From assembly GCF_014836615.1 (NCBI RefSeq), contig NZ_JACSQN010000001.1, positions 1 to 64,000 on the forward strand: a stretch of DNA of 64,000 bases, in the 5' to 3' direction. Positions 36,708 through 45,843 of this stretch are shown here, in pieces. The translations under genes and the position numbers were made by a program. The DNA is from Sporosarcina quadrami. GTDB taxonomy: Bacteria > Bacillota > Bacilli > Bacillales_A > Planococcaceae. The stretch's first letter is position 1. Each line of letters opens with the position of its first letter. Below the pieces are notes generated by a model. That model worked only from the letters and a program-made list of their open reading frames with translations, was not told the DNA's origin and ran no database searches.

Positions 36708-37363
36708 ATAACAAGTACAGAATCTTTTTTAGCCCATCATTTTAAGGGAATAACTTTGGCTCCTGCATTGTTCTATGCCAGCGAAAATGGTATCCGATTT
36801 GAAATTGCAAATCCAGTCATACCTTATGGACATCCAGATGATTTGAAGCAGGCATTTCACCGGTCGATTGATTATTTGACGAAGTATTCGACACGGAGGA
36901 TGAAATTCTGTTGGTTACAGAAGTGACTAGTCCACCCAATAACGGGTATCTACAACAGAAACCATTGAACGTATATCGGAAGTATGTGAAGCAGAAAGAG
37001 CTGTTATATACGCTTCAACATGGAATGATTCCGGATGCTTTTGACGAAGAGGAACATATGAGTATGCATCGGTTTTCACTACGTTGTCAAAAGCGAGATA
37101 TTCGGTACCAAGCTTTGTTGCGTGCAATTTGCCACGAAGACTATATACATCCTTCGAGGATTTTGAAAAATGACCAACAAAGTGGTTACGAGATTTATTT
37201 TCTTAATCTAACAAAAGGACTTATTTATCATTTGTATGATGATTGTGGGTGTGACATCCTAGCTTCGGACAAGGAAAGTATACGGTTTTTGTATGAAGTG
37301 TATAATGAGTGGATTTTGGATTATGATCGAAAGAAAATCATAGGGTCTTTTGACTTTGGTTGA
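36708..37363 (+). pseudogene. DUF3885-like gene, start codon lost and frameshifted
   Basis: Two frames together give one DUF3885-like protein. Frame A (36708 to about 36870) reads TSTESFLAHHFKGITLAPAL and ENGIRFEIANP. The reading then continues one frame over as LFDEVFDTEDEILLVTEV and ends with IYHLYDDCGCDILASDKESI plus NEWILDYDRK. The position of the initiator is ATA (36708-36710), 7 bases after AAGGGGGG, as if ATG had mutated. Family assignment is from memory; function unknown. Confidence 0.75.
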
Positions 37364-37522
37364 GTTAACTTGCTACTTAAAAGTTACGGGGTGGTGGCTT
37401 TAAGCCTAGCTAGTGTCAATATAGTTATTTCTTATTTTGATTAGATCCAGTAACCAAGTTGGGAATTAGAACAATTTAAGATTATCATCCTTAATATGGT
37501 AGAAATGGCAGGGGGAATAGAT

Positions 37523-38293
37523 GTGCAAAAGGTGATTTATTTTGATGAGGGATCTGCTACAGATATTTTACAAATAGAATATGGAGGCGAGCTCATTTCA
37601 GTTGATGAAAAACACGGAACGATTCATTTTGGAGGTAAAATAGAAGCTTCAGCGGAAGTAGGAGCGGGTACTAATTTCTTTACGGCAATTAAGGCAGCTT
37701 TTAGTGTGAAATCAAGCGTAGATACCGCAAGCACTAGTGATTCACTCGTCACTAAAACTATTTCAAATACTATTCTAGCTGATTTCCATAAACTGAGTAG
37801 AAAATTAAAAGAAGAACAAAAACTACATATATTTGAGGATTTTCATATTCGTCCTATTAAAAATTCATTTGCATTTATAAAAATGATCACTCCATATATG
37901 AAAATCATCAAAGAAGATTCTCCTCTTATGGTAGAAATGCAAGACTTCGATATTCATAACTTCGATGAGATATTAGAAAACGCCAAAGGGTATTATGAAC
38001 TATTGGCATATAAAGGAGATATTAAAGTCATTTTAAGGTTTAATATTAATACATTTAAGAATGCATATAGCTTGATGGATTTGCCTAAAATGAAGCTTCA
38101 TTATTATGGGATAGAAGTAGGGGAAGCAAAAGAGATAGATCTAAGTGTTGAAAGTGAAATGGACGTTGATGGGCAAACTGCTCGTCTTTCAGCGAGTGAA
38201 GTATTGGGAAATGATGATGGCCCTGGTCAAGATAGCAGCTACTTAAAAGTATATGATGTAATTCTTGCTGGCGTGGAGGTGAAGAGTAATTGA
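37523..38293 (+). CDS. DUF6414-like protein, partner of the AAA+ ATPase
   Basis: A 256-residue soluble protein. The N-terminus VIYFDEGSATDILQIEYGGE, the Ala/Ser-rich SAEVGAGTNFFTAI, the TISNTILADFHKL helix and the middle IRPIKNSFAFIKMITPYMKI match my recollection of DUF6414. No catalytic motif or membrane helix is seen. The GTG start at 37523 is chosen for GGGGG at 37511-37515; the upstream ATG at 37496 lacks a site. The stop overlaps the TTG start of the next gene, so the two are translationally coupled. Function unknown; a sensor or adaptor role is my inference. Confidence 0.75.
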   Translation: MQKVIYFDEGSATDILQIEYGGELISVDEKHGTIHFGGKIEASAEVGAGTNFFTAIKAAFSVKSSVDTASTSDSLVTKTISNTILADFHKLSRKLKEEQKLHIFEDFHIRPIKNSFAFIKMITPYMKIIKEDSPLMVEMQDFDIHNFDEILENAKGYYELLAYKGDIKVILRFNINTFKNAYSLMDLPKMKLHYYGIEVGEAKEIDLSVESEMDVDGQTARLSASEVLGNDDGPGQDSSYLKVYDVILAGVEVKSN

Positions 38294-39375
38294 AATTTAA
38301 AATAATTAATGGTCCTAAAAGAGAATTTGATAAAAGGATCCCTACTGAAAATGTTATAACACTTTCGAATTTAGTGAGATCACTAGACCCAAAAGATACT
38401 TTACTTCCAGATACTTATAAGGATTGTTACACATTAGCTATATATTCGGACGAGTATTCAGGTGTCGCAGACTTTTTCATTGAAGGTTTTTTAATCTATA
38501 GTTTATTATTCGCTAAAAAATTTGGGTATGAAGAGGTATTGCTACATAACCCACCAGCGAAAATCTTGCACCAACTTCAAGCTTCACAGACTGAACTAGA
38601 AATTTCCGTAGTCGACTATAAGTACCCTAAATTAAATTTGGGGCATTTAAGAGCTATAAAAAAGGATTTCGATAATATTATTTACGGACAATCTAATGTT
38701 AAAAATGAACTTTTAGCTTCGTTATATAGTGTGACAAACAAAGGTGTACACAAACCAACAGTAGTTATGCTATACGGCCCTACCAGTGTGGGGAAAACAG
38801 AGACTGCCAAATTTGTAAGTAAAGTCGTTAATTCAAAGAAAAAATTGTTTCGAAAACAGCTATCAATGTTTCATAATGAAAACTTTATGAATTATATCTT
38901 TGGTGATAAAAGTAATTCCTTTGCCAAAGATTTATTAGATAGAGAAAGCAATATCATTTTGTTAGATGAGTTTGATAAAGCTCACCCAATGTTTTATAGT
39001 GCATTTTATCAATTATTTGATGAGGGAGTGTATACGGATAAGTTCTATGAGTTGAATTTAGAAAACACAATTATTTTTTGTACTTCAAATTATCAAAGTG
39101 AAAAAGAGATAAAGGAAAATCTGGGTGCACCTATTTACTCGCGTTTTGATAATTTTATTAAATTTGAAGAGCTCTCTACTGATGCTAAAGAAGCAATTAT
39201 AGATAGTGTTTATGAAGAGGAAATTGCTAAATTCAATAAAGATGATCAAAGAGAAATTGAAAAGCTTGAGCTAAAAATCAAACTCAAAAATAAAATTAAA
39301 TCATTGAATAATGCGAGGGAAATTAGGAAGATTATGATACAAACGATGTCGTATCCTCTTATCAATAAACTCTAG
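38290..39375 (+). CDS. Clp/AAA_2-type AAA+ ATPase
   Basis: A 361-residue protein with one AAA+ module of the ClpA/B-D2 type. IIYGQSNVKNELLASLYS (130-147) is the ClpB-like lead-in, Walker A is GPTSVGKT (163-170), Walker B is NIILLDEFDKAHP (221-233), sensor 1 is CTSN (264-267) and YSRFD (283-287) carries a probable arginine finger. The N-terminal 120 residues are unlike Clp N-domains, and no IGF-type ClpP loop is seen, so it probably acts without ClpP. TTG start at 38290, overlapping the upstream gene. Probably a defence or stress module. Confidence 0.85.
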   Translation: MKFKIINGPKREFDKRIPTENVITLSNLVRSLDPKDTLLPDTYKDCYTLAIYSDEYSGVADFFIEGFLIYSLLFAKKFGYEEVLLHNPPAKILHQLQASQTELEISVVDYKYPKLNLGHLRAIKKDFDNIIYGQSNVKNELLASLYSVTNKGVHKPTVVMLYGPTSVGKTETAKFVSKVVNSKKKLFRKQLSMFHNENFMNYIFGDKSNSFAKDLLDRESNIILLDEFDKAHPMFYSAFYQLFDEGVYTDKFYELNLENTIIFCTSNYQSEKEIKENLGAPIYSRFDNFIKFEELSTDAKEAIIDSVYEEEIAKFNKDDQREIEKLELKIKLKNKIKSLNNAREIRKIMIQTMSYPLINKL

Positions 39376-39473
39376 ATTTTAATGAAGATAGGAGCTAATG
39401 ACGTAAAATTGAAAAGTGTATATTGATGGAATAAATTTACTGTGATACACACTTAAGCAATGGGGTGGTAGCT

Positions 39474-39902
39474 ATGACAAAAATTATAACTTTTAAAACA
39501 AGGCGGCAGTTGGAAATAGAAAAGGCAGCGAAAGTTGTAAATGAGTGGGAAGCTCACTTGGAATGGGAAGAAGCGAATTGGCATCATGTAATTGAAAAGG
39601 AAATCGAAGAAGAGCAGAGCTTATCTTTAGAGGAGATTGAGTGGTTGAAAGAGTGGATAAAAAAGATAGTTAACAGGCACAGTGTTACTATCAATTTTAC
39701 ATATAATTGGATATTTAACTTATACTCATATTATATGCGTAAAATAGTAAGAACCTTGCTATATAAGGGGGAAAACGCTCTTACAAACATCCTCCTGGGA
39801 CGTAATCGTATAGAAATAAAAAAGCACTACAAACGTTGTGTATATAACGTTTGTAGTGCTTTTCAATTTCAAGTGAATCAGTTATCAATTTATCTTCAAT
39901 AG
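39474..39902 (+). CDS. Hypothetical protein running through attR
   Basis: A 142-residue frame. The first 100 residues are Glu/Lys/Trp-rich and helical (ALWEAHLEWEE-like pattern near 20-35, then EIEWLKEWIKKIV). The last 40 codons run through the attR core (39791-39806) and the following terminator hairpin, so they are chromosomal DNA read by accident of integration. GGGGTGG precedes the ATG. No family recognised. Confidence 0.5.
   Translation: MTKIITFKTRRQLEIEKAAKVVNEWEAHLEWEEANWHHVIEKEIEEEQSLSLEEIEWLKEWIKKIVNRHSVTINFTYNWIFNLYSYYMRKIVRTLLYKGENALTNILLGRNRIEIKKHYKRCVYNVCSAFQFQVNQLSIYLQ
39791..39806 (+). other. attR core of the tRNA-Arg island
   Basis: CCTCCTGGGACGTAAT, identical to the tRNA-Arg 3' end at 28211-28226. 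It lies just before the terminator and the first chromosomal gene. Confidence 0.88.
39820..39863. terminator. Bidirectional terminator beyond attR
   Basis: AAAAGCACTACAAACGTT (39820-39837) is perfectly complementary to 39846-39863, with an 8-base loop. A and T runs on both sides allow termination in both directions. It probably terminated the tRNA transcript before the island inserted, and also serves the minus-strand mmsA. Confidence 0.88.
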
Positions 39903-39920
39903 TATATTCCACATCCACCA

Positions 39921-41441
39921 TCAATCCTCATTACTAGGAAAAGCAAACGTCGACACCGACTCACTATTCTCCTCAAACCACTTCTCAGAAACAGTTTTCG
40001 TCTTAGTAAAGAATCGGACATGATCAGGACCAAACATATGCCCCTCACCAAACCTGGAGCGTTTCCAGCCAGCGAAGTTATGATAACCGACAGGTATTGG
40101 AATGGGCACGTTGACGCCGACCATGCCAACGTCAATTTCCGTTGTAAACTTGCGGGCGGCGGCCCCGTTATTCGTGAAAATCGTGACACCATTGCCGAGC
40201 TCATGTGCGTTGACCAATTCGATTGCTTCCTCTAACGTGTCTACTCGGACGACGTTACGAGCAGGGCCGAATACTTCTTGCTCATAAACCTCCATACCAG
40301 GTTTGACATTGTCTAATAGTGTAGGTCCTAAATAGAAGCCATTAGAAATTTTAGCGACATCAGGGTTGCGACCATCGCATACGAGTGTCGCGCCTTCTTC
40401 TAGGCTGCGGTCGATGAAGCCGATGATTGCATCCTTTGATTGCTTTGTAATAACGGGTCCAAAGTCAACGTCTGGATCTGTGTAGGGTCCGACTTTTAGT
40501 TTCGAGATTTTATCAGCTAGAACTTTAACAAGGTTGTTCGCTGTTTCTTCTCCGACGGGAATGACTGTGGAAATGGCCATGCAACGCTGGGAAGCGGCAC
40601 CATATGCAGCGCCTAGAAATGCGTTTGCGACTTGCTCCAGATCTGCATCCGGCATGACGATCATATTGTTTTTACCGCCACCTAGTGCCGTGACTCGCTT
40701 GCCGTATTTTGAGCCGGTTGCAAATATATAATCGGCAACAGGTGTGGATCCGACAAAGGAAATTGCTTCAACAGTAGGGTTTTCTAATAGTTCATTGACC
40801 GCATCCTTGTCGCCGTTAATGACTGTCCACACACCATCTGGCAAGCCCGCTTCTTTCCACAGTTCCGAGAAAAATAATGCGGAGCAAGGTACACGTTCGG
40901 ACGGCTTTAAAATGACGGAGTTGCCGACTGCGACTGCCATACTTGTCATGGCAAGTGGCACCATCACTGGAAAGTTGAATGGGGAAATCGCTGCAACAAC
41001 GCCGAGTGGCACTTTTGCGGAATACGCATTAATATTCCCACCCACATTGACAGAGTACTCACCTTTTAATAGATGAGGGGCATTAATCGCTAAATCGACG
41101 GATTCTAGACCTCGAGTAATTTCACCTTTGGCATCGTCGACTGTTTTGCCGCTTTCCAAACAAATGATGTCTATAAGTTCATCAATACGTGCAGTCATTA
41201 ATTGCCTAAACTTCATGACGATTTCTGCGCGTTTGCCAACAGACAAGTCACGCCATGCTGGGAAGGCTGCTTTTGCAGTTTCAATAGCATTTTGTACTTC
41301 TTCTTTTGTTGCGATAGGAACACGTGCGATGACTGCTCCTGAACTTGGATTAAAAACATCCGAAAATTTCCCGCTCGAGCCTGCAACGATTTCACCTTTT
41401 ATAAAGTGTCCTAGCTCTTTTACGTCTGTATTCGTTACCAT
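39921..41441 (-). CDS. mmsA: (Methyl)malonate-semialdehyde dehydrogenase, CoA-acylating
   Basis: A 506-residue aldehyde dehydrogenase of the MMSDH type, which turns malonate semialdehyde (or the methyl form) into acetyl-CoA (or propionyl-CoA). The catalytic Cys is in GAASQRCMAIS, the NAD-binding glycines in SFVGSTPVADYIF and the IALGG-like TALGGGKNNMIV are typical. GAGGAGGG precedes the ATG. It is cotranscribed with the aminotransferase upstream. In this cluster it would finish beta-alanine breakdown from uracil. Confidence 0.93.
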   Translation of the reverse strand: MVTNTDVKELGHFIKGEIVAGSSGKFSDVFNPSSGAVIARVPIATKEEVQNAIETAKAAFPAWRDLSVGKRAEIVMKFRQLMTARIDELIDIICLESGKTVDDAKGEITRGLESVDLAINAPHLLKGEYSVNVGGNINAYSAKVPLGVVAAISPFNFPVMVPLAMTSMAVAVGNSVILKPSERVPCSALFFSELWKEAGLPDGVWTVINGDKDAVNELLENPTVEAISFVGSTPVADYIFATGSKYGKRVTALGGGKNNMIVMPDADLEQVANAFLGAAYGAASQRCMAISTVIPVGEETANNLVKVLADKISKLKVGPYTDPDVDFGPVITKQSKDAIIGFIDRSLEEGATLVCDGRNPDVAKISNGFYLGPTLLDNVKPGMEVYEQEVFGPARNVVRVDTLEEAIELVNAHELGNGVTIFTNNGAAARKFTTEIDVGMVGVNVPIPIPVGYHNFAGWKRSRFGEGHMFGPDHVRFFTKTKTVSEKWFEENSESVSTFAFPSNED

Positions 41442-41460
41442 TCAATTATCCCTCCTCGTA

Positions 41461-42822
41461 TTACGCTTTAGGTAATAGTTCATATAAAGCGTGTGTCAGT
41501 TTCTCAACAATGAAGTCTTTTTCTGCTAACGAAATAATAAGTGGTGGAGCGAGTGTGAGCACATTGTTGCAACCTGCGACTGTAACACCGTTTTTGCCGA
41601 TAATTAACCCTTGTTCTTTGCATAATGCAATCACTTTATTGACGGCAGTCACTTCAAGTGGCACTTTGCTTTGTTTATCGCTCACAAGTTCAATGCCGAC
41701 GAGTAAGCCTTTTCCTCTAATGTTGCCGACATATGGATGGTCCTTTAAGCGCTCTTTGAGTTCCGCATGGATAATTGCGCCCATTTCTTCAGAACGATCA
41801 AATAAGTTCTCTTTTTCCATAATCTCAATGTTTTTGAGTGCAACTGCACATGCTGCTGGTGAACCGCCGAATGTATTAACGTGGCGGAAAAAGTCATACT
41901 CTTCGCTTCCTGTAAAGGCCTCATAAATCTCTCGACGCACAGCTGTAGCGGAGAGCGGCATATAAGCGCTTGTTAACCCTTTTGCCATTGTGACAATATC
42001 CGGCTGTATGCCATAGTTTTGGAAACCGAACGCTTTTCCTGTTCGTCCGAAGCCACAAATTACTTCATCCACAATGAGTAAGGCACCATGCTTTTCACAA
42101 ATCTCTTTCACTCCGCGTAAATAGTCTTCATGTGGCATAATGACACCGCCACCTGTAATAATGGGCTCGAGTATAACGCCAGCAATCGTCTCGGACATTT
42201 CCCACGTCATGACATTGTCAATCGCCTGAACAGACGGGAGGGAAGTAGGGTCCGTAATATGATCTTCGTTTGCACGATATGCATCAGGTGGGGCAACATG
42301 CAGGAAGCCAGGTGCTAACGGTTCGTATTTATATTTGCGCTGTGCTTGCCCTGTTGCCGCTAATGCACCCATCGTACTGCCGTGGTAGGCACGATAACGG
42401 GCAATGAATTTCGTGCGAGTCGTATCTCCTTTTTGCTGGTGATACTGACGGGCGATTTTAAACGCAGCTTCGTTCGCCTCTGAACCGCTATTCGAATAAA
42501 AGACAACATAATCGTCACCTAATAATTCGCTGATCTTTTCACTAAGTTGAATGGCAGGAATGTGCCCGACAGAGAGAGGTGTATAGGCGTTTTCCAGTAA
42601 TTGCTCATACGCGACTTTGGCGATTTCCTCTCTCCCGTAACCGACATTCACACACCATAAACCAGACATAGCATCTAAATAACGTTTCCCGTCAATATCT
42701 GTGATCCATGCCCCTTTGGACTTCTGAATAATTGACGTGGCGTTCGGGTTGTAGGGCTTCATCGAATGCCATACATATTGTTCATCTTTTACTTGCCAAT
42801 TTTCACTCGTTACATTCGTCAT
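41461..42822 (-). CDS. Class III aminotransferase, probably beta-alanine--pyruvate
   Basis: A 453-residue PLP enzyme. SNSGSEANEAAFKIAR binds the cofactor phosphate, LIVDEVICGFGRTGKAFG is the Asp-containing strand, and TMAKGLTSAYMPLSA holds the Schiff-base Lys. It lies next to mmsA and opposite the pyrimidine pathway genes, so deamination of beta-alanine to malonate semialdehyde is the likely role. A taurine or other omega-amino acid substrate cannot be excluded. Confidence 0.87.
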   Translation of the reverse strand: MTNVTSENWQVKDEQYVWHSMKPYNPNATSIIQKSKGAWITDIDGKRYLDAMSGLWCVNVGYGREEIAKVAYEQLLENAYTPLSVGHIPAIQLSEKISELLGDDYVVFYSNSGSEANEAAFKIARQYHQQKGDTTRTKFIARYRAYHGSTMGALAATGQAQRKYKYEPLAPGFLHVAPPDAYRANEDHITDPTSLPSVQAIDNVMTWEMSETIAGVILEPIITGGGVIMPHEDYLRGVKEICEKHGALLIVDEVICGFGRTGKAFGFQNYGIQPDIVTMAKGLTSAYMPLSATAVRREIYEAFTGSEEYDFFRHVNTFGGSPAACAVALKNIEIMEKENLFDRSEEMGAIIHAELKERLKDHPYVGNIRGKGLLVGIELVSDKQSKVPLEVTAVNKVIALCKEQGLIIGKNGVTVAGCNNVLTLAPPLIISLAEKDFIVEKLTHALYELLPKA

Positions 42823-42868
42823 CTACCATCATCACTCCTTATGTCATCCATCTATAATTATATTATTC

Positions 42869-42898
42869 TGTGTATAATGAAAAATAGCAATATACACA
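42869..42898. promoter_or_regulatory. Inverted repeat upstream of the aminotransferase gene
   Basis: TGTGTATA (42869-42876) and TATACACA (42891-42898) form a perfect 8-bp dyad with 14-base spacing, 47 bases before the start on the minus strand. A candidate operator for one of the two PucR regulators. Confidence 0.45.
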
Positions 42899-42949
42899 AT
42901 GACAAATGGATTGAGTATCGCTCTTCACATAAGGTGAGTGAGAGAATGG

Positions 42950-44497
42950 TTATTTGTAAGTGAACAGCATTAACTCAAGTGCTAGTCGCTTTTCGGTTTG
43001 CATGAATTCCTTACCGAGTAATTGTTCAATTTTGTCCAACCGATGGTACAGTGTTTGTCTAACGATGAACAACTTGTCAGCGGTCTCTTTTTTTTGTCCA
43101 TTGGCTTGTAAATATACTTTTAACGTTTCGACTAACTGACTGCTATGTTTGCGGTCGTAGTCTAAAACTGGTTGTATATACTCAGTCATCATGTCGATAA
43201 TTGTGGGGTTCTTTTGTAACTGCAAAATGATGTGGTGAAGATGTAAATCTTCATAGAAGTACGATAGCTGTGGGGCTTTCCATCGAAGGTGTAAAGTGTC
43301 TTTGGCTGTTAGAAAGCTCGTATTGACAGCTTGAAAATGAGTGACATATTTGCCGACAGCGACTAAAACTTTGCCATCATTTTTGTGTTTTTGCTGATCT
43401 TGCTGCATTTGTTTGATAGCTTGTTCGATTCGTTGCTTATATGTTTCGTGCGTACTTACATCCGCAACAATAAAAATGAGTTGCTGGTGCTTTTCGATAA
43501 TTAACGGATAAAATTCCAGCTTCTCTAATACATTGCGCGCAAAAAGTTTATAGTACGTTAAATCACTGTCAGTACTTCTGTGGAATTGATGGATCATAAC
43601 CAACCAATTACTCGTCGAACTATTTGCATGATGATCTTCTAGGAAGTACGTCAATTCTTCCTCATTTGTCTGACCATTCAACCATTGCTCTAAAAACTCA
43701 CGATCTTCCATCGCTTGCTTTTCCTCAATATACAAAACTCTCAACAAAAATTGTGAAAGTGCAATAACGGTACGGTCTAAAATTAGTGCATCATATTCAT
43801 CAACGACCCGCTTCGGAGAAAACAAACAAACGTCGCCATAATACTGATTAAAAATGTTCACTTCACAACGAAGTACATGCTTTTCAACATACTCAGGACT
43901 TGCATCGTGTTGCAGTTTTGTAAACTTATCCTGATGAATATTAGGTATAAATACCGGCTTTTGACTGTTGAATGTAAAAATGACTTGTAAGCCAAGATGT
44001 TTGTAAAGATGCATTAAAATTTGCTCATAATTGTTGGCGGTTAATGTGTATTTATTAATTTGCTGTGCATAGTTTTCTAAGTTTTTTACTAAACCATATT
44101 GCTGATTAATGAGGATGCTGTGTATTTCTTGTGTGATTTCGACGAACGCTACCTCTTCTTCAAAGACAATGAGAGGGAACTGGTTATCTGTCGCCAGCTT
44201 TTGTATGCAATCAGGAATTTTTTGAATAGAAGTACCAAGTTCAATACAAAGACCGGCTGATTTTGAGTCGATTAATTGATGAATAAAGTAATGAAAGTCT
44301 TCTAGCCTATTTTTTAAATGAATACCTGTCGTTAGAATCAATTCATTACCTTTTAATAGTTTGGCAGCATCCATATTCTCAACAATATGCACCCATTTAA
44401 TGACATTATCTTGCCCTTTTGCTCCCGCATGAAGCTTCGCGCTACTGAATAATTTTTTCGTGAGTACATCGGCTACAGTGAGTGAAAACTCATTCAT
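42950..44497 (-). CDS. PucR-family transcriptional regulator (distal)
   Basis: A 515-residue regulator. The N-terminal PucR sensing domain (about 8-125) contains VKWVHIVENMDAAKLLKGNELILTTG. A central GGDEF-like/CdaR region follows, and the C-terminal helix-turn-helix lies in LVETLKVYLQANGQKKETADKLFIVRQTLYHRLDKIEQLLG. It is likely to respond to a pyrimidine or its breakdown product and control the adjacent pathway. GGAGGAAGC precedes the ATG. A second PucR gene lies immediately upstream. Confidence 0.88.
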   Translation of the reverse strand: MNEFSLTVADVLTKKLFSSAKLHAGAKGQDNVIKWVHIVENMDAAKLLKGNELILTTGIHLKNRLEDFHYFIHQLIDSKSAGLCIELGTSIQKIPDCIQKLATDNQFPLIVFEEEVAFVEITQEIHSILINQQYGLVKNLENYAQQINKYTLTANNYEQILMHLYKHLGLQVIFTFNSQKPVFIPNIHQDKFTKLQHDASPEYVEKHVLRCEVNIFNQYYGDVCLFSPKRVVDEYDALILDRTVIALSQFLLRVLYIEEKQAMEDREFLEQWLNGQTNEEELTYFLEDHHANSSTSNWLVMIHQFHRSTDSDLTYYKLFARNVLEKLEFYPLIIEKHQQLIFIVADVSTHETYKQRIEQAIKQMQQDQQKHKNDGKVLVAVGKYVTHFQAVNTSFLTAKDTLHLRWKAPQLSYFYEDLHLHHIILQLQKNPTIIDMMTEYIQPVLDYDRKHSSQLVETLKVYLQANGQKKETADKLFIVRQTLYHRLDKIEQLLGKEFMQTEKRLALELMLFTYK

Positions 44498-44521
44498 ACT
44501 GCTTCCTCCTACTACGCATCA

Positions 44522-45691
44522 TTATTGATGAACCAACACATCTTCTATTAGAAAGGCCATATATAAATTGGTCTTTGTGAACAGGTTATTCATGTCCATA
44601 TCTAATAGTTGTTCTATTTTTTTAATTTTATATAACACAGTGTTGCGATGAATGTATAATCTTTCACTAATTTTACTCGTACTGCCATTTTCTTCGAGAA
44701 AAATCCGTAAAAAAGCGACATAATCGGTATTATGCAAATCATCATAACGGTAAAGTTGTCCGAGGATATCTTGACTATAGGATTCGATAAGTGTCCGGTT
44801 TTGCACGCCCATAATAATCTTATACGCGCCTATTTCTTTGTATTTGTACAAGAATCGGTTATTGTGCAACTGGGCCAGCTGAATGACAGTTAGGGATTCT
44901 TTATAGCTTTTATGGATGTTTTCATAGTCTTCATAAAAACTTCCTTTACCAATGATGATATTTAGACTGCCGTTTTTCTGTATGATTTTATCGTAAATGT
45001 CTTCAACTGTTTTTGAGAAAGGGCTATTTACAGTTGTAATTTGTGATCGGCTAATTAAATAGATGAGATGATTTTTATGCTTCAATCTTAAAATTTGTTT
45101 ATATCTATTTTGAAGTGCGAATTGAATGAGGACCTCGTACTGATCAATGCTACTTTGTGCATCTGTAGTGGTACAAGTAATGATGGCCAACTCTGTGCCT
45201 TGTGGAAATCCTAGTTGCGTTAAATTCAATCTCGTGGAATCGACATGTTTGTCGTAGTGAAACAGTAAGTTGTAAAGGACTTGGTCTTCTGTCGCTTGTT
45301 CTTGCTCGTAAGTCGCAATGAATTGAAATGTCGTTTTTAAGAGATCCGCTATACGGCGATCCCAATCCATTTGAAAAATAGGGAATTCATGCTCCTCGGC
45401 AAATGAGATAACGGATTGAGGAATAGCAGGAATATACGGCCCGGTATTCACAATAAACCCGGCAATTTTTCTAGTATAAGCTTGTTTAACAAGTTCTTCT
45501 AAACGTGTGTTTTGGTGCTGGAAATTAATGCCTGTCGTAACGACTAATTCATTAGCGCGACAAAACATCGTTAAATCACTAGATTCTACTATGTTAATAC
45601 CTGTCACTTTTCGGTACATACCGCTTTTTCCGGCGACTAATGTCAACATCGGGAAAAGAGCGCTTTCAACAATTTTTCCTATCGTTCCCAT
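44522..45691 (-). CDS. PucR-family transcriptional regulator (proximal)
   Basis: A 389-residue paralogue of the next gene downstream, with the same order: PucR N-terminal domain with ITGINIVESSDLTMFCRANELVVTTG, a central region, and the C-terminal helix-turn-helix FLEENGSTSKISERLYIHRNTVLYKIKKIEQLLD. The ATG at 45691 has AAGGAGGG 6 bases upstream; a longer frame to 45745 lacks a site. It is divergent from the carbamoylase gene. The 24-base gap to the second regulator suggests cotranscription. Confidence 0.87.
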   Translation of the reverse strand: MGTIGKIVESALFPMLTLVAGKSGMYRKVTGINIVESSDLTMFCRANELVVTTGINFQHQNTRLEELVKQAYTRKIAGFIVNTGPYIPAIPQSVISFAEEHEFPIFQMDWDRRIADLLKTTFQFIATYEQEQATEDQVLYNLLFHYDKHVDSTRLNLTQLGFPQGTELAIITCTTTDAQSSIDQYEVLIQFALQNRYKQILRLKHKNHLIYLISRSQITTVNSPFSKTVEDIYDKIIQKNGSLNIIIGKGSFYEDYENIHKSYKESLTVIQLAQLHNNRFLYKYKEIGAYKIIMGVQNRTLIESYSQDILGQLYRYDDLHNTDYVAFLRIFLEENGSTSKISERLYIHRNTVLYKIKKIEQLLDMDMNNLFTKTNLYMAFLIEDVLVHQ

Positions 45692-45725
45692 AACATGCCC
45701 TCCTTGTATATGAACACCGTACCAT

Positions 45726-45751
45726 AAACTTGTGCACTTGCACATAAGTTT
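45726..45751. promoter_or_regulatory. Imperfect dyad in the pucR-hydrolase divergent region
   Basis: AAACTTGTGC and GCACATAAGTTT pair with one bulge around ACTT. It lies between the divergent promoters, where a PucR-type regulator would be expected to bind. Confidence 0.45.
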
Positions 45752-45843
45752 TTAGTTTTATATCTATATCTTCTGAATAATATATATTTTATAATTCTCA
45801 TAAACACACACTTCTTAATAACTATGGAAGAGAGGACTTGCAT

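Noticed and set aside
37381-37522. Promoter of the DUF6414-like/AAA+ operon
   Set aside because: Several TA-rich hexamers occur but no pair has acceptable spacing, so I do not call one.
38290-39375. Assigning the island AAA+ protein as ClpB or ClpX
   Set aside because: It has a single AAA+ module, an unrelated N-domain and no zinc finger or ClpP loop; a real clpX is at 63481.
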